Part shown: positions 13,601-26,487 of the stretch, piece after piece
Position numbering within the stretch: the stretch's first letter is position 1
Layout of the letters: every line of letters begins with the position of its first letter
Source: Setaria digitata
Taxonomy: Eukaryota; Nematoda; Chromadorea; Rhabditida; Setariidae
Assembly (NCBI GenBank): GCA_003640385.1
Contig: RCAB01000002.1
Location: 744,001-808,000 of the forward strand
Direction: 5' to 3'
DNA: 64,000 nt
Translations under genes and position numbers: made by a program
Notes under the pieces: generated by a model
Database searches by the model: none
The model's input: only the letters and a program-made list of their open reading frames with translations
What the model was told of the DNA's origin: nothing

Positions 13601-16600
13601 CAGTTGTTTCAGAAGATCTGACACTTATGAATTAGAAAATTTCCGGTAGTATCATCTTAAATTATCGGTTTAATTATACCGTTTTAAATTATCTTAAAGT
13701 AAAAGTTTTTCCAAACAATATTAGAAAAGTAAGATCGCTGCAGATACAGTAATTTGGAATGTTGAAAGAAATCGCTTTTATTCATACGTTTCGAGAATGA
13801 GTATTTCCTAAACTAGAAAAGAGTTTTGCTGTAGTGAGATTTTCTGCAATTCGGAAGTTCAGATGCTTTTCACTCTTCATTCTCTACAAATGGATTTTTA
13901 AGCAAAAGCTTTTCTCTTCTAGTGAGAACACTGAAAATTTGTCTTCTTGAAATGAAGCTACTGTTTAATGGATAAAACTTACGACTATTGTACAGGGTTG
14001 TTGTGGCTGTATTCCACTGAGCGTCTATTTCAATGGTGAATGATAACACGTAGATGATAATATTCAGCAATATGATCATCACACTTCACCTCTCCATTAT
14101 CCTGAAGAGAGAGTTGAATTTCAAATTTCATCGTCATAAATTTATTCGTTGATATTCGTTCGAGAGAGGTCAGTTCCCGGTATTCACAAGAGTGACTTTC
14201 AGTTTACGATGAGAAGGAAGTTCTTCGCATGAGGTGTCCATACCGATTTTGCGTACTTCAGAAAAACCATCCTCCATTTCGAGGAACATGTAAGTTCCTC
14301 CTATTTGAGCACATGTGTCTCCGGAGAAGTGATGCGCGAACTGATAACTCTAAACTACAGGACTGCTGCTGCTGCTACTGCTGCTTATCACATCGTTCTG
14401 CTTCTGCTTTTTGTTCGAGACTCTTCTTAACGAATTGGAGAATTTGGTGTGGGATATGTAGGTCAACTTAGAGTGGGTGATGAATGCATCCTTCACTTCA
14501 CACTCTATTCAGATAAATAGATGTTCCTTGCTAACGATATTTTGGACTAGACAGAGGTGCCGTCACTTCCAATGTCGAGACTGGCTGCTTCTGAATTGTT
14601 TTCGATCGCAGTGGTCATTTCAATCTTTTACAGCCATTTGTGTGCTTCGAACTATTATTCAATACTCAGTTATTTGCTGACTTAATTTCTAGAAAATCTG
14701 TTCTGTTCTATATGAGGCTCATTTTGCATGCAGCAATGTAATTGATGCACAAGTTGAAAAGGTTCCAGAATGAAGCCATCTAAGATAGTAGTATGTTACA
14801 AATGACCTTCCTCAATAAAAGCGTTCTTGGACACTCTGTTTTCAGAAATGGCACCAATTTCAATTAGCACTTTGGGAGAGTTGTAAATTGAATCAATTCG
14901 TTCTTCTCCTCCTTCCCTTCCTTTTTTCTTCTTTCTGAGTTAAGTCGGAATCCTTTCTAAAGAGAATAGGTGATGGAGAACTAAATTCCATCCGGACAAA
15001 AGCTTGGCAATTTAATTAAAACTTCAAAATCTTGTCGCGCTGGAGTGCCTTAGAAATATGTTGGTACTCCTCGGATATAACCAGTAAAAGCAATATTGGT
15101 TGGTTAGCGTGAGCATATCCACTATATCTACTGGTTACAAGAAGGGGAAAATATTTTCATATCATTTCGGTATTTCCTGGTCAGTTATTATAAATGAATG
15201 TCCAAAAATTTAGTAAAATAAGCCAAGAGATAAAACATATGTAAGTTGATGGGACTTCCGAGGAGAGAGTTCTGAAGACAATTCATTGGGGAACGGAAAA
15301 CTCAAAGTTGCAGGGCAGTGTGCAGAGGAAATCGTTTATATGGCTTCACACTATAATTGTCAAGTTTAGTAAATTTATTTCAATACGTGTGAAATAAATT
15401 AAACAGATGTATTCCCATATTAACTCAAATTTTGCATCAATCTACGTTCCGTCCAATAGATAGTATAGGACCCATTGACATAAAACATAGTGATTACTAA
15501 TCGCATCTCCTCAAAAACAATATGAAAAATTAGTTTTGCCCTCGTTGTTGATGAAATGGCAAAATTTTACTAATGACGTGAGATTTGATAAGTTGTATAG
15601 AAGCTGTAATAAAGCATTTACTCGCAGATATTCAAGGCAGAATATGGAAATATCAAATAGATACCTGCGGTAATTAAGTAATTACTGGGATTACACACGT
15701 TATGAAGCAGATGACTCCTTCTGGCTGTGAAATACAAAAATATACGGCAACGTGGTTCTTCCTAGTGCCAAAAAAGCGACAGATGAGTTCGTCACAAATC
15801 TTTGTTGTTGTAAAATTATGAAAGAAACTTTTGGAAGTGATGAAAATTGTTAATTGCACTCTTCTGTTGTTGACTGATTCTCGAATATTCCCATTTTGTG
15901 TTTTGTCAGAAGATTTAAATTCTATGAAATTCTTGCAGGTAGGAAGAGAAATCCTGCCATGCTTTCCTGCGTTTATTGTTTATATCAGTGATGTTCTTGA
16001 GACTTTACCTCAAATCCTTGTTGTGCTATTTTTTCTTTATACTCGCTACTGAGACATTTAGTGCCATAGTAAGCCAAATTAAGGTCAGGTATTATCTCAG
16101 CGCTAACCTCGCATTTATTAGAAATAGTTGTGGAATTTGTAACTTGTTCAATAATATATGTTGAAGGTGAAGTAAGATTTTTGACATTCTGAGTTTATCA
16201 GCATGTGTTTTGTGAAGAATCGGAAGTTCTCAATGAGTCATCTCCTTCCTTTTAGCAAAATATTCCGATTTGCACTGCGAATATGTGTGATAACTTTCTC
16301 TTGCAATATTTTACTTAATTCAATTTCAAAAATTCATTCTTATCAGTCCGATGGAACCAGTGGAACACTCTAGTGGAGCGAAGGAACAAACTGTCAAGTT
16401 GAATCTCGCACTGCTTTACATCGTTTAAATGATGGAAATGGATGATTTTCAGTGCTGTCCGATGATGTGTCTGTCATGAGAGAACACCGGAGAGTGAGTG
16501 TCTAATTTTGGAAATAGTTAACAGAGCTCCATTTTTTCAGTATGAAAGAGAAGTGACCACTGAGGGAACTGACTAAAGATATTCCGGTTAGTAAAAATAC

Positions 16601-18100
16601 TAATGTATAGCTTCCACTCATTACCGCAGATATCACAATATCAGTCGGGAGCAAACAGTTTTTTCACTGTGCTTATACTTTTGAAGAGAAAATGTCACCA
16701 AAGTATCGCATTCGACAAAAACCGTAACAATGAATTGTAATATGAATTGAAATATTTGAATTGGGAATAGTATTGAGATCAATGGAATAAAGTGAGCAAA
16801 TTCCCACAGTTTCTGAATAATAAAAAGTTCTCCATCAATAGCGTGTGAAAATTTTCATCATTCTCGAGATACGCCTGAAGGAAATGCAAAGAGCACTTGT
16901 TGGTGATCAACATGTTCGTTCGGTGAGAAGCTAATGTAAAAACTCCGACAACCGATTTCAATCAATTACACCAAGATAATCCAGAGGAGCGCGGAAATAT
17001 TAATTGGAATTCGGAAATTAATTTATGTAGTAATAGTGAAAATAGGATGATGAAAATATAGCGTCTGCTTCTGAATTTTAAACGCTCAAAGAGAAACTCA
17101 ACGCAGCCAATGAAACATGCGGACAGAGGAAAAGATGATAGATAGCGAAGATGGGAGACAAGTGGGAAGTTTTGGAGAAGAAGCCAGAACAAACAGGAAC
17201 AGATTAATTTCAATTCGAACACCGCCGAACAAATAGTTGACGATATTTGTAAGTGAACTTTCTGAAATCCCTTTGCTCCAGTGGAAAGTAGAAAAATCAA
17301 TGAACAGCAAAATGACACTTTCCAACAAAAAATGCTGTTTCCGGATTAAAATTATCGCTTTCCGCAAATAGTATGAGGATAAATTATTTTATTTAAAAAT
17401 CGATCATACTTCCAGCCATTTTTGAGAGAGTCAGTTGGCAGCAACGCAATGTTAGTATTTTTTCTGATTAACTAACTAATTTCAATAGCTCGTTCTAATC
17501 TTACCTCTTTGGAGAAGAAAGCATCACTGATCTCAGATAGACTACTTGCACCTTCACAATATGACTTTTGCGCTTTCGTTTTCTTTCTTTTTTTTCCAGC
17601 GTTCTCTTCGTTGGTGAATTCTTCTTTATTTGAAATGCAACTACCATTCAGGTAGGAACACTTCGGGTTCGATGCTCTGGAAGATTCTGAGGTTTTTGTT
17701 ACGCTGTAGGTTAAAGGAAATTTTTTAATAAATTGCGCTTAAACCAAGGGGGGGGGGACATGACGACGAATTTTGGAAGTGAACTTGTCTTGCCTTCCTC
17801 AGTTTTACAAACAACTTTACCGGACATATCAAATATGAAGCAACAAATTTTGTGATTGTCGAAAATGATGAACTGTAAGGGCCAGCAGGTAGGAATGGTC
17901 AGGCATGTTCGGCTGCGAGAAGCAGTGGTAAATAAGACAGTCTGAAATAAGCATTTAAATCTTGCTTGGCAGTTGAATGAATTCAAGCTTGCGAACAGGT
18001 AGCTATCTCGGATGCTTCAACTCATTCCACTCGCCTTCCTTCCATTTTTCCCCTGGACGCAACAGATCCACTCTCATAGGAGAAATTAGACAAAGAAAAA
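7625..18100. other. About 10 kb without a supportable gene
   Basis: Open frames here are short, lie on both strands and overlap each other, as expected by chance at this base composition. Homopolymer A/T runs are frequent, for example at about 9173, 10133 and 18666. I found no rRNA, tRNA, transposase or reverse-transcriptase motif. The only stretch that caught my eye is the poly-serine fragment at 14170-14469, listed separately. Long introns or alternative 5' exons of the Ly6 gene could lie here but cannot be shown. Confidence 0.5.
14170..14469 (-). pseudogene. Poly-serine coding-like fragment broken by one in-frame TAG
   Basis: On the minus strand about 100 codons are open except for a single TAG at about 14350. 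The first part reads KLTYISHTKFSNSLRRVSNK and runs into a serine tract encoded by AGC repeats (GCT repeats on the + strand, 14363-14385). The part after the TAG includes HHFSGDTCAQIGGTYMFLEM and ends at a TGA at 14170. An intron removing only the TAG would be about 20 bases, too short to be spliced. It may be a decayed gene, two exons of something unrecognised, or chance. I do not recognise a family. Confidence 0.2.
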
Positions 18101-20435
18101 TTAAAACTGAATAATTGCTTTCTCTGGCTCTACAGCTAAGAGATAATAATCACCGCCAGCTGATACATTAGATAAAAAATATGGAGAGTTAACATCCTCC
18201 AAGGAGAGGGCAACTGATTGATAAACACCTTCCAGCACCTCCTGCAAAGCATTCCTTCCCGTCCTCTGAACTCTGATATCAATCAAGTATCTAGCTAAAC
18301 AACTCACTCACTCACACAAGTCTCAGTTCCTCGAAAGTAGCAGCAGATTAGAAATTCTGTTTAATGTTTAGAATCAGAAAAAAAGCATGACTCAAGAAGA
18401 GAAACCGGATATGCTTTCAAGGATTGACGTCCAACTAATATGTTCTTCATTGCGTGACTGAGTATTTCAATTCCAACTCGAAATTCATATAAATTACTTG
18501 CTAAAAATGCAATGAAAAGTATTTTCGTGGTTGAACCGATGAAAAGCCTGCACTTGAAGAGCTCCTCGCAGTAGCTTCCAAGGAGAGAACTACATTGAAA
18601 AGGTTTGGGCAGCTTGTCAAATTCTCTCCTTCACTAAAGTACGCAAAGTGAACTAATGTTGCTATATGGAATCTTTTTTTTTTTTTTACTAGAATTATTA
18701 AATTTCGACCAGATGATGAGTAAGTAAATCCACCAGGAAGTTAATTTAGATAATTTAACATGGTGACGGTATAACAGCAACTGGTTATGGGCCCTCGGAA
18801 GCAAGAAGTATTGAGGAAAATGCCATGATTACTAGGGAGAATCAAGGAAAGCCATCATGAGTGAGATTCAAGAGACAGACGTTTTGGACATGAGCAATTC
18901 ATTTCAAGAGGAACGTTATTCTGATTGAGTGAAGAGAAAAAAAAAAAGGAATAAGGCAGCAGGTAATATTTTAACATCCTCATGTCAGAGTTCAAGAGGT
19001 TTCACAAAAGGTCATAGCAACTACGAAAAACAGAATCAAACGGAGGATGAAATAATACGTAAATAAACGGACTTTCCGTGATGATTCGCATGTTCTTCCG
19101 CCAATCTTGATTTTTAGCATGTGTTTGACGCTTGCCATTTATTTTCAATTGTTTTCGATAGAAAGAGCGATGAAACAAATCTTTCTAAAAGTTAGCAATG
19201 AAAATTTGTAAAATTAGCAGCAAAAATGTTTACGAATACTTATTGATACAGCAATAAATCTTGGAAGAAGCAAAGAGATTCCAAAATTAAACAGACTCGA
19301 ACTATTTATTCCAACTCTGATTCCATCTCCTATAGTTGCAATTTTTCTTACGAAAGCAACTTAGAAATGAGAAGTTATCTTTTATCAGCTTTTATCAGTT
19401 ATCTCTTTTTTTGTCCGCTAGTCACTGATAAACTTGCTTTGCGGCGTAAATTTGGCTCGCAAAAATAAGTTTATAGCGTCAAAGTTTTTATTTCAAAGTG
19501 ATGAAATTATTTCAAAATCGTAGGTTAAAAGCAAAAATAGATTCCAGAAGAATTGTGAGTTCAATCTTGCAACTTCCAACAGATCTGATAAGAATATGAA
19601 TAAGCTGCTTTCCAAACTAATAACGTAATAATAATAGTTTACAGTTACTACCCTTATATTCATTCTCCATTCTGTTCTCACACATCTTCATCCAGAACCT
19701 TCCAACTCTGTTGGTTATGTCTTCAAGCTCCATAAGCTCTTGAATCATGCAACTACAGTTAACATATGCCTGTCCAAGTGCAGGTATACTTGACGTATGC
19801 AGAGAACAGCGGTCTTAGATATGGAGTGGAGGATTTTTCTCCTCCAAACAGTGTTGTTTAAAAGTGATGCCAGAAATTCAGTGAGCTAATAGCTTACTAT
19901 GAAACACATCTAGACAGAATAAAGTGTAAGTTGAAAAACATCGAGTTTCACACTTCTTTTACAGAGTACATGGATTGACTGCATAATTAGTTGACGACTG
20001 GTGTAGATGAAATGAAGAGAACCTAGCTAACCTGGGTAGTTGAAGGACTACTTAATAAGGTTTTGTTTTCTGAGCGAAGTTTAGAGATAGAACCGAATAT
20101 TTACTGTGGAATTCCCGAAGGAAAAGATATTGAAAAGAGCAGGGAGAATACCTGGCAACAGCCATCAGTGCCACCCTGTCCGGCACCCAGGCTCTTCCGG
20201 CTGCTCGTCATTATATCACTCTCCCGAAAACTGTCTCGTTCTTTCTTGCACTTGGTGTATCGCCGGTAGCTGTTACGTTCTCTTCAAATGTTTCGCCACT
20301 TATCAGTAGCTGAATTGGCAGCATCTGACACTTCTAGCAGCAAACTTCTTACTCCACGTGCGTGTAAAACGTGCCCACTACCGAAACCACAACTGCTGCG
20401 ACAGACAAACAGATAATAAGGAGCCAGTAGGTAGG
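18101..20435 (-). CDS. Tentative single-pass membrane protein, C-terminal part
   Basis: Four candidate exons, 20353-20435, 20152-20281, 19652-19769 and 18101-18294, join in phase (83+130+118+194 nt). The first encodes a strong membrane helix (YWLLIICLSVAAVVVSVVGT). The second is basic (ERNSYRRYTKCKKERDSFRE) with GSG-type low complexity. The third includes CMIQELMELEDITNRVGRFW. The last runs from LIDIRVQRTGRNALQEVLEG to a TAA at 18101. DNA of the first two exons is visibly richer in G+C than its surroundings. The upstream end is unresolved: two competing frames are open at 20590-20740, one ending with a good donor in the wrong phase. I do not recognise the family. Three phase-matched junctions are modest support, and open frames this short also arise by chance. 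The gene would be divergent from ZNF277, about 0.5 kb away. Confidence 0.38.
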
Positions 20436-20993
20436 CTACGGTAAATGTAATAGAAAAGCTTGATGGAGCTGTTACGCTGCATTATTTGAGCATTGTTCTG
20501 GCGCGTTGCAGTACCGTGTTGCCTGGCGCTGAAGCCAAAGAGGATCACTTACGGGAATTGTCGTACTCTATGGCTGGACCTCACCCAATGTCCCACCTCT
20601 AGTGTTCGCAACTCTGTCGAATGTCTTCATCAGTTTAAGAGCAGTATCAGCCTTTGAATGAGTAAGACATGTCGACTTGATTTTCAGAAGTGGTAGCCCA
20701 AGTTCCTGAGGCGTCCTGGTACAGGAGTTTGCACTTCACCTGTCCATTTTATTCTTGTTGTAAGCATGCATATCAAGCTTTCTATGTTTGTCTTGCAATT
20801 CACAAAATTTCTGAACAAGACATGACAATTTTAGGACGCTTGCAGTTCCTTTTTTATTAGTTTGAGAACAAACCTTATAAATTATTTGTTATATATTTGT
20901 TCAAATATTTCTTTGCGTTTGTACCGTTGCTTCTGTACCAAGAAACAAATTAGGAGAACAATTAAGCGGAGTAATTTGTCTGAAAATCAACTG

Positions 20994-21009
20994 TTTTTAG
21001 GTTAAAGGT
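20994..21009 (+). promoter_or_regulatory. Likely spliced-leader acceptor before the ZNF277 start
   Basis: A T-run followed by TTTTTAG ends at 21000, 9 bases before the ATG at 21010, with no plausible donor close upstream. In nematodes this arrangement usually marks a trans-splice site where a spliced leader is joined to the mRNA. Confidence 0.5.
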
Positions 21010-24000
21010 ATGGCTACACCAATAGATGGTGGTGGTGATATAGTGCAGAATGGGAATTTAGAGAGAGAAAAGGAAAATGTCCCAAAAGATATCACTGACG
21101 ATTTGGAAGAAAAAAAAGACAGCACAACGTCGAAGGAGTCTATCAATGAAGCAAGTAGCACTGTTAATTTGAAAGAAAGAACAAAATATTGGATTTATTT
21201 GAGCTGTGGTACTGTGGATTGAATCGTTCTGTTTGCTCGATTCCTGGATATCGGTTCACCTCTCCTTCCCTTAATATTTATGACTTTATAATAGTTAGAG
21301 TAGACTTTAGTTTAAGCATCTATAACATATGTATAGTTGCTAATAATAAATTAGATACGATCCCAGGGCTGTTCAGTTATCGAAAGAATTATGTTGTAGA
21401 AAGGACACAATCAACGAAACGCAGCAGGAAGGAATGGAGATTCTTGTGGCAAGAACTCGAACAAGGAGAACAAACCACGTTCAAAATCAACCAATATCTC
21501 AAAGGAAGCAAATAATGGATATCAAGGAGTTCAAGCGAAACGACGTTATAATTGTAAGGAATTTATATTTTGCAAATTTTCTTGAAATTTTGAGACATGT
21601 ATGGGATATTTAGTCTTGGTTTTGTGAAATTATGCTCTGTATATATTAAGTCTAAAAAAAAGACATAGACAGAGTGATTGAAATGGAATTAAATAGATGG
21701 CAAAGTAAAAAATGCTTTCGCCTACTGCAAGATTGTTTGGAACTATGTTACTGATGTTGAGTATTCCAATGCGGGTAAACCGCTTGAGGAACTTCGCAGT
21801 GAAGAAGTTAAGGTGTGAGAAAGGTTGTGAAGAAAGGCAGGAAATCTTAAAGCTGAAGCGTGAGAAAAGTGGATTTAAAGTCTGTGGATGAATAGCTTAG
21901 ACTATTGGTACAAAAAGTGGGGAAATGCTGGATGGAATAAGTTGTGAAGTTAAATGCTCTAAAGTATCAACAGAATGTGCAGTTAAATTCGCGAAAACTG
22001 TTTGAGCTCAGTTTTCTTCTTGCTCCTTTTTTCATTTGCAGCCGAATTCTGTTCCTCCTCTTTATCCCTCTTTGTTTTAATGTTATTGTCAAAGTCGATT
22101 TTATCCAAAGGTAGATCAAGTAGCTATTCAAGATCAGTGATATAAATGGAAAATGTATAATGCATATAATTTATAATGTTTAAGCTGTCGAAAAAACACG
22201 GAATACACAGCGGTCAACGAATTCGATGACGTTAGAAGGATTTGATTATGACGGTGAAAGTATGTCTTTCTTCAAATTGGGGAGTTTAATGTGACAGTAT
22301 TATTGATATTTTTAGTGTTATAAAGTTCTTTATTTCTTCACGAACTATATGATAACAAAAATTAAAATGTTTATATTTAGTTGATTTGGAAGAACCGTTC
22401 AGCGATTCCGATGACAACGATGCACTAAAAGGATCTAAAAAGCTTACACTGACTATTCCACGGGGTCGCATACGTACCCTCTCTGGTACTGTCCCAGCAG
22501 TGGGTTACAGGTACACATTTTTATTGGTTCTTTGTGATCCTTGATGTTGTGCATTTTATTTTTCCAAAATTGCTTTAAAGTAGTTACTGGTGTTGAAAGA
22601 AATAAGCATTGTACGGATAAATTGAAATGACAGGGTATTTTCCAGAAAAGAAACTTAAAAATACTATTGTAGTCCAAAATGGGGTGGTCCAACGATGTGT
22701 TTGAGTTGTTTGCAGTTTTTCGATCTTCCGGAACATCTCAGGCAGTTTTCAGAGTCAGTTTTTTCCTCAACTTCTTCTGTCTTAATTGGTCGCTGATCAA
22801 AAATTTCTTCGTGTTTCCTTCTTTTATTATCTGTTTTGCTATTATCTAAAATATTTCACACACAGCATTAACGATACATTTTTGCAGGCATTTGTTGGAT
22901 GAACATCATATCGTTATTGTCGAGATCGATTTGATTGTTGATCCAAAGAGGTTGGTAGTAGAAGAAATTTTTGATTTATAACTTGAACAAATTTTCCGAA
23001 CTTTTTGGTCCAAAATTTCGAAGTATTTATTTCTGCTGGCCAAAGAATAAGTCATGGTTTTCTGGTAAGATTTAAGTCTTGGTTTATTTATTTAAGTCAA
23101 GTGCTTATTGTTTACATCTTTAATAAGACGACTTTCAATTTATTCAGATATGTGGAGTATTGGAGACAGCGTTTTGCGAAAGACAGTATTGATACTATTT
23201 TCCCAAAAAAAATCCCTGATGAAGATGATGAGCTTTATGGAAGAACAGATTTTTTCTACGAAATGGGCGAAAACCTACCAGAAGATTATGCCTTACGTCA
23301 GAAACTTGCTATGAGACGCTTAGAAGAGGCGCGTTGTTTAAACTCAATATATAAAAGATGTTCAAAATATCCGTTATTAATTCTTGTTTATTTTTCCTCT
23401 GGACGAAGAAACAAATCCTGCTATTTCGACTAATTGTATGTTCAAAAGTTATAGTCGTCTTCTCTCTATGCTAGTCTTAATGATAAAGACTCATTAATAA
23501 TTTCTATTGAGCGGTTGATGGTTGTTTAGGGGATGATATTTTAAGGTTTAGAGGGAGATGGAAGGATCAAATTAATGTCTTATTAGAAATGACACTTCTT
23601 TTTCTTATCAGTAGCAGAGGTAGAAGCATTATTTTCCTATTATTTTAGGCTCTCGCATGTCAGCAGCGTGAACGGGAAGATACCAATTTCATACAGCAGT
23701 GTATTTTTTGCCGATATACAGCACGTGGTAACCGATCAAAAATAATCCACCACCTCTACATGATTCATCACTTGAATCTTGGCTCACCGGACAATTTAGG
23801 CACTTTTCCTTTCTTTGAAGAATTTTATTTTACAAATTGCGGAATTTATCTCCTGATGCTTTTTTCAGCCCTTATCCGTCTGGTCTAAATTGCGGAAGGG
23901 CACTTCTTTTTTATTTTGCTTATTTTCTGCTATTCCGTTTATGCTGATTTTCATTTCAGTCTTTGTCACTGAGTATATCGAATGTCTGAAATCGAGGCTA

Positions 24001-26487
24001 CTCAGGTTATTATTCTAAAATTATCACTAGTAGTCATAAGCGGACGTAAAGGATTGAAAAATTTTCTTTTATGTAAAGTAGTGGAGTATCCGAAGCACTT
24101 TACTATTTAGCATATTAAATATTTTCTTATGATTGATTTTAACTAATTTGTTTCATTGCTTCTATATCTTTTAATACATTCATCCTTTTGCAGCAATGAG
24201 TGTATTTACTGTGAAAAAAAGTTCAGTGATCGCAATACTCTGATGGATCATATGCGTAAACGAAATCATAAGGAGGTTAACCCGAAGAATAATTATTATG
24301 ACAAGTTCTATATTATCAATTATCTGGTAATTCCTTCCTGGTTAGATAAATATTTTACTAAAAAAAAAGGTCATATTGAATATAGGTTCTTGTACGATTT
24401 GTAAGCCTTGTCCAGACTGCTTCCTTCTGCGTTGTCGAAATCGTACTTCTTTCCAGACTTTCTTAAAATTTTACTCATAATACTTTGTTAGTCTATACTG
24501 CATTCATAGATTTTTTGGTTTTGTCGAAATCTTCAAATTATTCTGCATAGTTTCATATATATATGTACATATTTTTAGGAGTTGGGAAAGCGTTGGCTGG
24601 ATGTACTGAAGGAAGATTTTGAAGACACCATGCCAACATTTGTGGATTCCGACGAAGAAGAAGAAGAGTAAGTTACTTTTTTTTTTTCTGTGCATTTTAC
24701 TTTTGGAACATGCCCCGCATTTGTATCTTGTGGAGTGTATCTGTTTAAAACAGAAGTATTAAAGTATTATTTTAGTTTTTCAAATTTGAAGTTCTTTTTT
24801 TGTCAAAATTCGTTTTTTCTTTTTTTTCTTTTCTTTTTTTTTTTTTTGTGCTTAATCCGCGGAAAACAAATTACATCGTTTTCCCTCCTATCGTTTAGGT
24901 CGAAGTTTAAAAACAAATAAGCTCGGATAGTCTCTCTATATTTTTAAAATTTTGAAGTGAGAGAAATAAGAACTCTAATAGTATTGTGAATCTAGGGAAT
25001 CCTGGCAAGAATGGCAAGAGGATAATATCGACGTGGAACAAACTCGTGTTGTATGTCTATTTTGTGAAGAAACTGAAGACCACGCTGCTCCATTACTTGA
25101 ACATATTAAAGTATTTTTCATCTGTTATTGTAGCTACTTTTGCTTCATTCACTAGTTCCAAAACTTTTAAGGTGGTATGTAGACTTCTTGAAAAATCTTC
25201 GATAAATTAAAAATATAGTCGGATGAATCTTGATCTAGCATCTGCTCCTTTCTAATATTCTACATTATTTGTTACTAAGTACATAACTTTTAGGCTTCAT
25301 TTTATTTATTTCCAGATTGTTCATAACTTCGACATACTTGGGATTATCGAAAAGGATAAACTGGATATTTATGAGCGGATGAAAATGATTAATTACATAC
25401 GTAAAGAGAACTATAATGCAAAATGTTTCGTATGCGGTAGGGATGACCTGGGTTCGTTACAAAAGCTCAGACAACATTATGCTGAAAATAATCATCTTTC
25501 AAAAGGATTGCCGGAAAAATCAATTTGGTGCACAGAAGAGTTAGTTTTTTTTTTTAGTAAATACTTTGGTGAGGAGGAAGTTCTAGATAAAAGATTATTC
25601 AACATTCTCATTATGAATTCTTGGATATTCGTTATCATAGTAAAAAACGTCCTACGATGATTTCCTTTACTGATTATTTCGCATGTTAGCAGGATGTGAG
25701 GGCATCAAAAGTCCTAAGTGTATATACCATGAAATGAAGTGAGAGGTTGCTGGGCGAGACAGATTTTTCCTGTTAGATTGTTATATTTACTTCCCATAGT
25801 ATTCGATTTTTTTTTTTGTCCACAAATGTTTAAAAGATTATGATTTTGCTCCATTGTGCTATTTTTTACCTTTCTTATTCTAGGAATTTGGTGCCAATAT
25901 TTGGCAACGATCATCTAACTTGGATGCTTGAATCATATATAGATGAGAGGGAAGTATCTTCACAGGCTGAAGAGACAACAGGAATGATTGGAAACATTAG
26001 AGAATATCTCCTGAAACAGAGTGAAGTGAACTCTGTTGAAGGCGTAAGTATTGTACTGTTAGAATTATTATATTTTAATTTTAATATAGATGGATTAAAA
26101 TCAGTTCAGGTACTAATTCTTTAGCGTCTTCCTACCTCTACTATGTAACATTACTATATGTAAAAATCGTAAGGTCCTTAATCCACACCTTTTAAATGCA
26201 TTTTGCAGTTTTATTTCATTGCCAATGTTTTAGCCAAAAACATTTGAATGTTTCATTTTTTGTTACGCTGCATCATATTATAAGGTTAATAATACAATTT
26301 AATATGGAAAAGATGTTAGTAGTGTTATAAAACTACTTTTACGAACGAGTACTACTATTTTAAAAAAGAGGGAGATTTGGGAATTTCATTTCGCGGATCG
26401 TTTTTTTTTTAGGTGATTCCTGAGGATCTTCCGGAACTTCATGATGGTGCGCTTACAGACTTGAACCTGTATGAATCTTTGAAATAA
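21010..26487 (+). CDS. ZNF277: ZNF277-type C2H2 zinc-finger protein
   Basis: Fourteen exons sum to 1755 nt (584 residues plus stop) with all junctions in phase: 21010-21162, 21400-21553, 22381-22510, 22673-22753, 22888-22950, 23148-23328, 23649-23799, 23960-24005, 24194-24326, 24579-24667, 24996-25110, 25316-25539, 25884-26043, 26413-26487. The N-terminus is acidic and Ser/Lys-rich. Then come the family's landmarks in order: MCLSCLQFFDLPEHL, YVEYWRQRFAK, the finger CIFCRYTARGNRSKIIHH, the finger CIYCEKKFSDRNTLMDHMRK followed by NPKNNYYDKFYIINYL and ELGKRW, then CLFCEE and the finger CFVCGRDDLG...LRQHY. Human ZNF277 has the same order and spacing and is a chromatin-associated and ribosome-assembly-linked protein; the role in worms is inferred. 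Two introns start with GC instead of GT (23329 and 23800). The first exon's donor is weak, so its end is less certain. Confidence 0.93.

Noticed and set aside
16962..17367. Two overlapping minus-strand frames of 89 and 118 codons rich in Phe, Leu, Ser and Cys
   Set aside because: Overlapping frames in one place with composition typical of translated pyrimidine-rich DNA, no splice context and no recognisable domain.
17748..17758. Run of G in AT-rich DNA, possible structure-forming element
   Set aside because: A single run of about nine G is too little for a four-stranded structure without neighbouring G-runs.
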